Below are positions 1 to 7,151 of a DNA stretch of 8,138 nt, in pieces; within the stretch, counting starts at the first letter, position 1, and every line of letters begins with the position of its first letter. A program made the position numbers and the translations under genes. Where the stretch lies: positions 1 to 8,138 of the forward strand of contig JAUUYW010000143.1 of assembly GCA_030590265.1 (NCBI GenBank). Direction: 5' to 3'. This stretch comes from Candidatus Krumholzibacteriia bacterium (lineage in GTDB: Bacteria; Krumholzibacteriota; Krumholzibacteriia; LZORAL124-64-63). A model generated the notes under the pieces. It did no database searches. It saw only the letters and a list, made by a program, of their open reading frames with translations, and was not told the DNA's origin.

Positions 1-16
1 CAAACAAGGTGAGGAC

Positions 17-1438
17 ATGAAAAAAACCAAGATTATCGCCACCATCGGCCCGGCCAGCCGCGGCCCGGAAATGCTGAAAAAGCTGATTGAAGCCGGAATG
101 AATGTATGCCGATTGAACTTTTCCCATGGCACCCATGCAGAGCATGCGGCTTTGATCAAAGATATTCGCAAGGTGGCCCAAAAAATGGATCAGCCCATCG
201 CCATTCTGCAGGATCTTTGCGGTCCCAAAATTCGCACCGGGAAGATGGGAGCAGGGGAAATCACTCTCAAAACCGGTCAAAAATTCACCCTGACCACGCG
301 GGATGTTCCCGGGGATGCCAAAGAAGTTGGGCTGACCTATCCTGATCTCCCACACAACGTGCGCAATGGTGACACCATTCTGCTGGCCGACGGGGCCATG
401 AAGCTGAAGGTGGAATCGGCATCGGACACCGATGTGGTCTGCACCGTGGTGGTGGGCGGCCTTTTGAGTTCGAACAAGGGCATCAACCTGCCCGCGCGAT
501 CCATCAACGCGCCTATTTTGTCGGAAAAGGATTTGGCAGATTTGCACTTCGGCATCAAGAAGGGTGTGGATTTTGTGGCCCTCAGCTTTGTGCGCACGGC
601 CCACGATGTTCGCACGGTGAAAAAAGTGATGGCTGAAGCGGGGGAATATATTCCGTTGATTGCCAAGATCGAACAGTTTGAAGCCATCGACAACATCGAT
701 GAGATTATTGCTGAAGACGATGGCATCATGGTGGCGCGTGGTGATCTGGGGGTGGAAATTCCCATTGAGTTTGTGCCCCGGGTGCAGAAAATGTTGATTC
801 GCAAAACCAATGAAGCGGCCAAACCCGTCATCACGGCCACTCAAATGCTGCGCTCCATGGTGGATAACCCCATGCCCACCAGGGCCGAGGTTACCGATGT
901 GGCCAACGCGATTTTGGACGGCACCGACGCGGTCATGCTTTCGGAAGAGACAGCCATGGGGAAATACCCTGTGGGTTCGGTGGACGTCATGAACAATGTG
1001 GCAGCGGACATAGAGGCAAACTTCGACTATGAGGGCTGGACGGCCAAATTTGAAAACTCCGAGAAATTGGGCATCAAGGGAGCCATTGCCCACGCCACGG
1101 TGAAGATGGCCGAAGACCTGGAAGCCGCGGCCATTCTGACCTGCACCAAAAGCGGTGGCACAACCGGGGAAGTGGCTCGGTATCGTCCCCGGCAACCGGT
1201 GTTGGTGATGACGCCGACGGCCCAAACGGCCCGGCGAATGGCCCTGACATTCGGCACCATCCCCATTGTTATTCCCGAGGTGGAGACAGCAGAGGACCTG
1301 GAAAAGCATTCCATTATTCAGGCTTTGCAGGGTGGTTATGTCAAACCGGGGCAGGCCGTTGTGATCACTGCGGGCATTCCGTTTGGTCAGTTGGGAACCA
1401 CCAACATGATCAAGGTGGCCACTGCTGAATGGTCTTGA
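17..1438 (+). CDS. pyk: Pyruvate kinase
   Basis: Last ATP-forming step of glycolysis: phosphoenolpyruvate + ADP to pyruvate + ATP, in the cytoplasm. The 473 residues are a normal bacterial length without a C-terminal PEP-utiliser extension. Visible motifs are the N-terminal strand KTKIIATIGPAS (3-14), CRLNFSHG (31-38, substrate/nucleotide Arg32, Asn34, Ser36), DLCGPKIRTG (66-75), IAKIE (215-219, catalytic Lys217 and metal ligand Glu219), ARGDLG (240-245, metal ligand Asp243), ATQML (274-278) and the helix TRAEVTDVANAILDGTDA (288-305). Residues 377-380 (TKSG) open the phosphate-binding effector loop of the C-terminal domain, and GTTNMIKV ends the protein as usual. The Lys at position 71 marks the K+-independent class. 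Small departures are Gln220 after the KIE motif and Glu310 in MLSEETA, where Gly or Ala is common. AAGGTG at 6-11 lies 5 nt before the ATG. The upstream promoter is outside the window, and the gene ends before a hairpin terminator. Confidence 0.98.
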   Translation: MKKTKIIATIGPASRGPEMLKKLIEAGMNVCRLNFSHGTHAEHAALIKDIRKVAQKMDQPIAILQDLCGPKIRTGKMGAGEITLKTGQKFTLTTRDVPGDAKEVGLTYPDLPHNVRNGDTILLADGAMKLKVESASDTDVVCTVVVGGLLSSNKGINLPARSINAPILSEKDLADLHFGIKKGVDFVALSFVRTAHDVRTVKKVMAEAGEYIPLIAKIEQFEAIDNIDEIIAEDDGIMVARGDLGVEIPIEFVPRVQKMLIRKTNEAAKPVITATQMLRSMVDNPMPTRAEVTDVANAILDGTDAVMLSEETAMGKYPVGSVDVMNNVAADIEANFDYEGWTAKFENSEKLGIKGAIAHATVKMAEDLEAAAILTCTKSGGTTGEVARYRPRQPVLVMTPTAQTARRMALTFGTIPIVIPEVETAEDLEKHSIIQALQGGYVKPGQAVVITAGIPFGQLGTTNMIKVATAEWS

Positions 1439-1454
1439 TGGCTGTCCTTAAAAT

Positions 1455-1505
1455 AAAGGCACCGGCGATGGGGTGCTCACCACAGACCCCTATCGCCGGC
1501 TTTTC
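1455..1505. terminator. Bidirectional rho-independent terminator between convergent genes
   Basis: Left arm CCGGCGAT+GGGGT (1462-1474) pairs with ACCCC+ATCGCCGG (1486-1490 and 1492-1499), giving 13 base pairs with one bulged T at 1491 and an 11-nt loop. On the plus strand the stem is followed by CTTTT (1500-1504), ending the pyruvate kinase transcript. On the minus strand a T-rich stretch (complement of 1449-1457) follows four bases after the stem, so the same hairpin can end the convergent secreted-protein transcript. Confidence 0.85.
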
Positions 1506-1520
1506 CCCATCCGGGGGAAA
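1502..1520. other. Second small hairpin at the 3' end of the secreted-protein gene
   Basis: TTTCCCC (1502-1508) pairs perfectly with GGGGAAA (1514-1520) over a 5-nt loop. It lies 6 bp past the stop codon of the minus-strand gene and shares its T-run with the larger terminator. It may reinforce termination or protect the 3' end of the minus-strand mRNA. There is no T-tract after it on the minus strand, so it is not called an independent terminator. Confidence 0.4.
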
Positions 1521-1526
1521 TTAATA

Positions 1527-4283
1527 TTACCGTATAACTACAAAACGACCCCGGAAGGTGTCAAATCCTGCCCGATCACTGTGCACCGTATACAGGTAAA
1601 CTCCACTGACTATTTCCTGCCCGTTGCGGGTCATCAAGTTCCAGGAAGCCATGCCGCCCTGGCTGTAACCGTCGTGTTCTATTGTCTCGACCAAATCTCC
1701 AGCCACAGTGAAAATGCGGATGGTGTTGCGGGCTTCCGGGAGGTTGTTGAACATGACCCGCACACCGGTTGGATCGTCATGGGACGCCGGTTGCTTTAGG
1801 AATTCTTCCAGGGATTCTCTGGTGGCAGGATTGGGGAACACATAAATGTTGTTGCCGTTGGCGGCCCGGTCTTCGGGGGTTTGAGATTCGGGCCGGGGCA
1901 TGGTTTCCATGGGTGAATTGGCTGGCTCCCCATCAATTCCCGGACCAGTTGGCACCAACTCGCCTTCAGGGGACCAGGCTGTGGTGTGGTCGGTGGCGGT
2001 GACGCTGTAGTGCAAGGGAAATCCATTGTGCAGGTGGGTGCTGACGTAGTGGTAGTAGGTGGTGGCGCGTTTGTCGACACCTTCGTCTCCGGGTTCAATG
2101 GTCCGTGGTGTGACGGCGAAAAAAGTATCCAGCACCGCAGAGTGGGATTCCCAGGGGATGAATCTTTCCAGTACGGGAATGACTACGCCTTGCGAATTTC
2201 GCAGCAGAGGGAACTGCCGGTACCGGCCTTCCGTGTCGGCGGCAACAAATTCATTCATCACCTGAGCCAACCCTTCGAATTGTGGGTTGGAAAGACAGCG
2301 AGGCAGGTAAATGCTGTCTTCCAGGCCGGTGTTGCGACCAAGGGGCAGGTCGTTTGGTGAATAACCATAGCCGCCCGGCACAATGTTGATGAGATCGATT
2401 TCGTAGATCATGGACCAATTGTGGTGGGGTGGCGTTTGGTCCGGATTGACGCCAGGGGGACGAGACCAGGGAGGAGCTTTCCAGACCCGGTAGGATTCAA
2501 AATCAAGTTGGCCGGTGACGGGGTCGGGTTCGTATTGGCTGGAATCATCCCAAATGATTTCAACCTGCAGGTTTCCGGGAACAACCCTGGCATTGGGTGA
2601 GACGGGAGGGTAGGCGCGCGGGACAACCCAGGAATGACGTTTTTCCCGACCATAGATACCGGTGAAATATTCCGGGTTGCGCCAGTAACTGTATCTCCCC
2701 TCAAAATTATTCCAAAATAAACCGTTCGCTTCGGTGCAGTCGGTGCCCAGGGCCCGGAAGCATTCCTCACAGTTGTCAGCGTTGACCCAAACACATTGAT
2801 TGCCATTTTCATCGGTGAAAAAATATTCAAGACCAACGATTGTGTAGCCAAAAACGGGATAGGTACCGGCGCAGGAGGTATCCATCAGCTGGAAGCGATA
2901 TTGACCGAGGGGACTGCCGCCATAGTAGTTCAAATCAGGCAGTTCATTCAGGCAGACTTTGGTTTCCATTTTCCCGGAACCGGTGGCGTAGTCGCCGTCA
3001 AAATTCACCATTTGCCCTCGGGCCAATTTTGCAGCCACAACAGCGGTGGCCAGGGCTCCGGAAAGACCATCACCGATGACCAGGGCCAGCTGGTACTTCA
3101 GGGTTTCACCTGGTTGGAAGAAATTGAAAGGGCCAGTGGCCACGAGAATTTTCATGTCTCCTTCCTGGCCCGGAAGTTTGTTGGCGTCGTGCTGGTCGCG
3201 GGACATGACATAGAAGCGATCCGGATCGGTCAGCGGTTCTCCACCCTGATTGATTTGCCCGTGGGAAGAAAAAATCTGGAAAGAAGTGACCTTGAGATGG
3301 TTGGGTGCCTGGTAGTTTTGAAAATCGGTGGAATGGTGAACGGTCATCAGGCCGATGCAGCCAGGCAAGGGGTTATCCGCGGCGGCATCGAGGGTGTAGG
3401 CCATGTTCACACGATAAAACGAACCGTCTTCGCCCCGCACGGCACCATCGAAAAACCCGGCCAGATCATCTGGTTCTTTGTAGTCCTGGCGTCGTTGAAT
3501 ATCAAAATCGGCAAAGAAGCCGAGGTAGATGTCATCCCGGACGTGAATTCCGGTGTTGGTGATTTCAAAATCCAGGGCCACGATGTTTTCGTGTTCCATG
3601 TCAGCCCAGGCGGCGGTGCGTTGAACAACCTGCACGCCAATGGGCAAATGATCGGGATACAATTCCCGCGACAAAGCCGTGTCATCGTGCATGGTGCAGG
3701 TGAACATCTGATCGCCCAGTTGGGCAAAGTCCTCGTCAACAAATCCGTCTCCGTCGTCATCCTTGCCGTTGAGCCAATCCTCATCATAGGTTGAATCGTG
3801 ATCGTCGTCGGCACCTTGCTGGGGTAGACGGCGACCTGCGATCAGGCCGGAGGGGTATGGGCGCTGCAAGCGGCCGTCCTGGGCTTCGTACATGGTTTCG
3901 GTCAGACCGAGGCCCGGGCGCAGTTCCCGCTGGAAGAAGCCGGTGGAGCAGACCATTTGTCCATCGACCCGGCCGGCAATCCAAAGTCCGCCTCCCCAAA
4001 GGTATTCATCACCGGAGGATCCTGGCCATTGGGCCGATGGCGCCGAGCTGAAAGGGAAATCAGAGTTGAAGAGGGAGCCGATCAAGCCGTGGTTGGTGAT
4101 GTTGACATGCAATTGGCCGACGTCCAGAACAAAGGAACCGTCGAGGATGTGAATACCATCGGGAGTGATGGTTTGGTTGTCCGGGGGCGGGATGTCGGAG
4201 CTGCCATGACACACACCGGCCCAGAGTGTTGAGCACAGGGAGACAACAACCAGCCATACTTTGACGCTGCGAACCATCGGCAT
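1527..4283 (-). CDS. Large secreted protein with T9SS type A / FlgD-like C-terminal domain
   Basis: Function unknown; predicted cell-surface or extracellular protein. Numbering here counts from the ATG at 4289 (920 aa). Residues 5-30 form a Sec signal peptide (Arg7, Lys10, hydrophobic 11-24, probable cleavage near 29). No convincing lipobox is seen. Residues 161-187 are highly acidic and contain DDDGDG plus Asp185, a D-x-D-x-D-G-x-x-D calcium-type loop. Ten cysteines follow the signal peptide, four of them as C-x7-C-x2-C-x7-C (499-518). Residues about 570-605 and 740-770 resemble beta-sandwich (Fn3-like) strands. The end has PNP (819-821), IRIFTVAGDLVETI (857-870), GVYLYTV and a basic final RFVVIR, as in T9SS type A/FlgD Ig-like tails that route cargo through the outer membrane. 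The start at 4283 is preferred because AGGA at 4291-4294 lies 7 nt before it but only 1 nt before the ATG at 4289. The tail assignment is confident; the body is unrecognised. Confidence 0.9.
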   Translation of the reverse strand: MPMVRSVKVWLVVVSLCSTLWAGVCHGSSDIPPPDNQTITPDGIHILDGSFVLDVGQLHVNITNHGLIGSLFNSDFPFSSAPSAQWPGSSGDEYLWGGGLWIAGRVDGQMVCSTGFFQRELRPGLGLTETMYEAQDGRLQRPYPSGLIAGRRLPQQGADDDHDSTYDEDWLNGKDDDGDGFVDEDFAQLGDQMFTCTMHDDTALSRELYPDHLPIGVQVVQRTAAWADMEHENIVALDFEITNTGIHVRDDIYLGFFADFDIQRRQDYKEPDDLAGFFDGAVRGEDGSFYRVNMAYTLDAAADNPLPGCIGLMTVHHSTDFQNYQAPNHLKVTSFQIFSSHGQINQGGEPLTDPDRFYVMSRDQHDANKLPGQEGDMKILVATGPFNFFQPGETLKYQLALVIGDGLSGALATAVVAAKLARGQMVNFDGDYATGSGKMETKVCLNELPDLNYYGGSPLGQYRFQLMDTSCAGTYPVFGYTIVGLEYFFTDENGNQCVWVNADNCEECFRALGTDCTEANGLFWNNFEGRYSYWRNPEYFTGIYGREKRHSWVVPRAYPPVSPNARVVPGNLQVEIIWDDSSQYEPDPVTGQLDFESYRVWKAPPWSRPPGVNPDQTPPHHNWSMIYEIDLINIVPGGYGYSPNDLPLGRNTGLEDSIYLPRCLSNPQFEGLAQVMNEFVAADTEGRYRQFPLLRNSQGVVIPVLERFIPWESHSAVLDTFFAVTPRTIEPGDEGVDKRATTYYHYVSTHLHNGFPLHYSVTATDHTTAWSPEGELVPTGPGIDGEPANSPMETMPRPESQTPEDRAANGNNIYVFPNPATRESLEEFLKQPASHDDPTGVRVMFNNLPEARNTIRIFTVAGDLVETIEHDGYSQGGMASWNLMTRNGQEIVSGVYLYTVHSDRAGFDTFRGRFVVIR

Positions 4284-4290
4284 GGACATT

Positions 4291-4294
4291 TCCT
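4291..4294 (-). promoter_or_regulatory. Ribosome binding site choosing the start of the secreted protein
   Basis: The minus strand reads AGGA here, followed by seven bases and then the ATG at 4283. The ATG at 4289 is only one base after it, which is too close for normal initiation. The next in-frame ATG (4277) is 13 bases away. The site therefore favours 4283, shortening the protein by two residues ahead of the signal peptide. Confidence 0.5.
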
Positions 4295-4354
4295 AATTTG
4301 CGAGGAGTCGAGGGATATTAAATGTAGGGATTGAGAGGGATGGAGGCAAGGATG

Positions 4355-4381
4355 CCAAGGCTATGGTATTGGCTGCCTTGG
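4355..4381. repeat. Inverted repeat between permease and secreted-protein genes
   Basis: CCAAGGC (4355-4361) and GCCTTGG (4375-4381) are perfect 7-bp complements around a 13-nt spacer. It sits in the 179-bp gap between two same-strand genes, about 70 bp upstream of the secreted-protein start. It could be part of a 5' leader structure, an operator or a weak terminator for the permease. No U-tract follows on the minus strand. Elsewhere in the gap, a C-run facing a G-run near 4427-4440 could form a short stem. No promoter could be picked with confidence. Confidence 0.25.
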
Positions 4382-4468
4382 AGTTCTTTCTGGATTTGAA
4401 CAGGTGGCAGGGAAATAGCGGTGATTTCCCCCTGGGGGGATCAATTCAGAGAAAGGCTTTTCAAAAAT

Positions 4469-5629
4469 TCATTCCTCTTCACCATCTTCACCTTTTTCCG
4501 TTTCAAACTCTGGCAAGGGATGAGCCGGTGGTGGCAAAATATCCCGAAAAACCATCCCGTAAATTTCCCAAATGGTCACAAACAAGGCCGCAATAATGGG
4601 CCCGATAATAAAGCCCAGAATTCCAAACATGATGATGCCGCCCATGGTGCCCAGGAAGATCAAAAGGTCGGGCATCTGAGTGTCCTTCCCCACCAATCGG
4701 GGCCGCAGAAAATTGTCGATGCTGCCCACAACCAATCCGCAAAATAGGGCCAACCCAATACCCTTGGCCAGGCTGCCCCCTGCTATGAGGATGATGGCAG
4801 CCGGCACCCAGACCAGCCCCGTACCAATGCCGGGGATAATGGAAAGGACCACCATGATAGTGCCCCAGAAAATGGCGCTGGGGACACCCACCACTGCCAA
4901 GGCCAGTCCGGCCAGTCCACCCTGCAGGACTCCTATCACAGCGGTGCCTTTGAGTGTGGCCCTGGTTACGGAGCTGAACTTGCTGATCAATCGCCGCTCG
5001 TCTTCATCTTTTAAAGGCAGGTAATAAAGGATACGGTTGAGCAGGGCGCTGCCGTCGATGAGGAAGAAATACATCGAGTAGAGCATGATCGACAGCATGA
5101 AGAAAAACTGCACCGTGCCGGCGGTGGCTGTGGAAAGGCTGTTGATCAGGAACTGGCTCAGGAAGCCCACCATCTCGCCGGCCTTGACCAGGATGTCGTT
5201 TTCATAAGGCTGAACCTTGCTGTAGAATTTTTGCTGTTGCAGCCAGACATTGATCTGATCCGGATTGTTGAGCTTGTCCTGCACCCAGGGTGTGATGCTG
5301 TTGCCCACTTTGATGGCCTCGGCAGTGACCACTCCCACCAGGGAGCCCAGGGGAATGAGAATCAGCAAAACGATGATCAACAGGGTGGCGATGGAGCCGG
5401 CGGGTTTGCGGCCACCCAGGATGCGGGTCATGAAATTGAAGATGGGCTGGGCCAGGGAGGCGGCAATGCCGGCGAGCAGCACGGCCATCAGGAAGGCTTT
5501 GGTCATGGTCAGGAAGATGGCGGAGATGGCCAAAACCATGAGGAGCAGGACCATTTTGCTGACGGTGGTGGTGTTCATGGTTGCTCCAGTAACTGGGTTC
5601 AAAACTTTGGTCAGTGGTTGCTGGGTCAT
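4469..5629 (-). CDS. AI-2E family transporter (YdiK/TqsA/PerM-like permease)
   Basis: Inner-membrane permease of the AI-2E transporter superfamily. Members have been linked to autoinducer-2 export, Na+/H+ antiport or unknown substrates, so the substrate cannot be assigned here. The 386 residues carry the usual plan: paired hydrophobic segments at about 26-62 and 78-103, a soluble helical stretch (105-155), a hydrophobic segment at 165-192, then the conserved membrane half. Diagnostic stretches are GVLQGGLAGLALAVVGVP (233-250), IPGIGTGLVWVPAAI (265-279) and SIDNFLRPRLVGKD (303-316) followed by FGILGFIIGPI. The C-terminus is a proline- and acid-rich tail ending EDGEEE, probably cytoplasmic. The start is uncertain. 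The ATG at 5629 has AGGA 10 nt upstream, whereas an in-frame ATG at 5578 has GGAG only 5 nt upstream (5584-5587) and would give 369 residues, still a normal family length. It is transcribed away from the cyclophilin gene. Confidence 0.93.
   Translation of the reverse strand: MTQQPLTKVLNPVTGATMNTTTVSKMVLLLMVLAISAIFLTMTKAFLMAVLLAGIAASLAQPIFNFMTRILGGRKPAGSIATLLIIVLLILIPLGSLVGVVTAEAIKVGNSITPWVQDKLNNPDQINVWLQQQKFYSKVQPYENDILVKAGEMVGFLSQFLINSLSTATAGTVQFFFMLSIMLYSMYFFLIDGSALLNRILYYLPLKDEDERRLISKFSSVTRATLKGTAVIGVLQGGLAGLALAVVGVPSAIFWGTIMVVLSIIPGIGTGLVWVPAAIILIAGGSLAKGIGLALFCGLVVGSIDNFLRPRLVGKDTQMPDLLIFLGTMGGIIMFGILGFIIGPIIAALFVTIWEIYGMVFRDILPPPAHPLPEFETEKGEDGEEE
5584..5587 (-). promoter_or_regulatory. 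Internal SD pointing to a shorter permease start
   Basis: The minus strand reads GGAG, then CAACC, then ATG at 5578. This 5-nt spacing is better than the 10-nt spacing before the ATG at 5629. The shorter protein would begin MNTTTVSK immediately before the first membrane helix and lose 17 polar residues. Both starts remain possible. Confidence 0.4.
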
Positions 5630-5812
5630 TGATGTTGAATCCTACTCATTGAGACCAAGTCCTTCAATGCCGGGTTTTGAATAATTCAATACTGATGCTG
5701 AAGTTGTTTTTAACCGATTACTGGCGTTAAACCCAGGTTAGGCTATTTTTGGGGCTGAATCAGATAGTTTTCCTGGCCTTCACCGGCCATCCCCTTAAAG
5801 AAGGAGCCTCCC
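5630..5812. promoter_or_regulatory. Divergent intergenic region with two dyads
   Basis: This 183-bp stretch separates the permease (-) and the cyclophilin (+), so it must carry at least one promoter for each if both are transcribed from here. It holds a perfect 13-bp palindrome, TTGAAT-A-ATTCAA (5677-5689), and a spaced dyad, TTTAAC-N11-GTTAAA (5709-5714 and 5726-5731). Both have the shape of binding sites for dimeric regulators. TATTTTTG at 5744-5751 fits the Bacteroidota-type -7 element TAnnTTTG but lacks a matching TTTG about 20 bp upstream. No sigma70-type promoter stands out. Confidence 0.35.
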
Positions 5813-6346
<534 letters not shown>

Positions 6347-6370
6347 TTAGGTTGAATCTTTAGATTGAAC

Positions 6371-6413
6371 AATGCCTCCCGTTTGGCTTTTGCCTCGCGG
6401 GGGCATTTTTTTT
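6371..6413 (+). terminator. Rho-independent terminator of the cyclophilin gene
   Basis: ATGCC+CCCG (6372-6376, 6378-6381, with T6377 bulged) pairs with CGGG+GGCAT (6398-6406). The 16-nt loop contains a small GGC/GCC sub-stem. A run of eight T residues (6406-6413) follows directly. It lies 25 bp after the stop codon and separates this gene from msrB. Confidence 0.9.
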
Positions 6414-6502
6414 GGGGAACCAAATCCACCTTTGGGACTTGAATCCATGCACAAACCTACTTTCCTGCGTATCATAAAAAGAAAGGTCGGAAATCAATGT
6501 TC

Positions 6503-6508
6503 GGAGGT
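6503..6508 (+). promoter_or_regulatory. Strong SD deciding the msrB start
   Basis: GGAGGT stands six bases before the ATG at 6515, an ideal arrangement. The earlier in-frame ATG at 6497 has only a weaker AAAGG upstream and would itself span this site. The protein should therefore begin MIKILVAA, directly at its hydrophobic export segment. Confidence 0.75.
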
Positions 6509-6514
6509 CTTGAA

Positions 6515-7120
6515 ATGATAAAAATTCTGGTGGCGGCTACCCTCATCATCGGGTCCGGATCACTGATACTAAATTTGTTGCCCTCGGCTCAAAAAACCGA
6601 ATTGGCCAAGCTGCCTTCCCTCAGCCTGGTCGGTCAGGCCCACGCGGCCCAACCCGGTGACAAAACTCCCAGCTTAGCTGCAAAGGAACCACAAAACATG
6701 GACAAAAAGGTCCTCAAATCCAAAGAGGAGTGGAAGAGGGAACTCACTGCAGAGCAATACGATGTCACCCGTTGTGGCGGCACCGAACGCGCTTTCAGCG
6801 GCAAATACTACAAGCACAAAGACGATGGTATCTACACCTGCGTGGCTTGTGGAGCCGAGCTCTTCAACTCCAAAACCAAATACGAATCAGGCAGTGGTTG
6901 GCCCAGTTACTGGCAGCCCGTCGACAAATACGCAGTGAACGAAATCGACGACATCAGCTACGGCATGGTGCGCACCGAAGTGGTTTGCAGCCGGTGTGAA
7001 TCCCATCTCGGCCATGTCTTCAAAGACGGTCCTCAACCAACGGGCTTGCGTTACTGCATCAATTCCGCTTCACTTGGTTTTGTTCCGAAGAATTTAGTGA
7101 AGGACAAGGATAAGGACTAA
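6515..7120 (+). CDS. msrB: Exported or membrane-anchored peptide-methionine (R)-S-oxide reductase
   Basis: Repairs oxidised proteins by reducing methionine-R-sulfoxide. Numbering is from the ATG at 6515 (201 aa). Residues 2-22 are a lysine-led hydrophobic segment, and AHA-A at 42-45 could be a signal peptidase site. The long gap between them leaves open a membrane anchor, but either way the enzyme faces the periplasm. A linker runs to about 67. The catalytic domain contains TRCGGTERAFSGKYY (85-99), zinc ligands CVAC (109-112) and CSRC (158-161), the stretch KYESGSGWPSYW (122-133), HLGHVFKDGPQPTG (164-177) and the active-site RYCINSASL with catalytic Cys181. The usual resolving Cys of the SGCGWPS motif is Ser127 here, and Cys87 is the likely replacement. 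No MsrA domain is fused. The reductant is unknown; a periplasmic thioredoxin-like partner is implied. Transcription is probably its own, since a terminator lies upstream, and it probably continues into the dehydrogenase 31 bp downstream. Confidence 0.95.
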   Translation: MIKILVAATLIIGSGSLILNLLPSAQKTELAKLPSLSLVGQAHAAQPGDKTPSLAAKEPQNMDKKVLKSKEEWKRELTAEQYDVTRCGGTERAFSGKYYKHKDDGIYTCVACGAELFNSKTKYESGSGWPSYWQPVDKYAVNEIDDISYGMVRTEVVCSRCESHLGHVFKDGPQPTGLRYCINSASLGFVPKNLVKDKDKD

Positions 7121-7135
7121 GACGAGGAATCCCAC

Positions 7136-7141
7136 AAGGAG
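7136..7141 (+). promoter_or_regulatory. SD supporting a TTG start for the dehydrogenase
   Basis: AAGGAG lies 10 bases before the TTG at 7152. The next in-frame ATG is at 7212, which would begin the protein inside the first beta strand next to the TGASAGLG nucleotide loop and break the fold. The TTG is therefore the better start despite the slightly long spacing. Confidence 0.6.
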
Positions 7142-7151
7142 AAACGAACCT

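Noticed and set aside
337..840. Minus-strand frame opposite pyruvate kinase
   Set aside because: It is fully covered by pyruvate kinase with all its motifs, and no independent evidence of coding was seen.
2796..3794. Long plus-strand open frame (332 codons) antisense to the secreted-protein gene
   Set aside because: It lies wholly inside the well-supported minus-strand gene, has no SD, and its translation shows no domain or compositional sense. It is a mirror frame of a GC-biased gene.
4427..4440. C-run/G-run hairpin downstream of the permease as its terminator
   Set aside because: The possible stem is only about five base pairs with a tiny loop, and no T-tract follows on the minus strand.
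5231..5632. Plus-strand frame giving a Gly/Gln/Asp/His-rich protein
   Set aside because: The odd composition is what the antisense of hydrophobic membrane-helix codons yields. It sits inside the permease gene and has no credible start signal.
6439..6475. Possible promoter for msrB (TTGAAT at 6439 and TATCAT at 6470)
   Set aside because: The spacing is 25 bp, too long for a sigma70 promoter, and no better -35 lies 16-18 bp before TATCAT.
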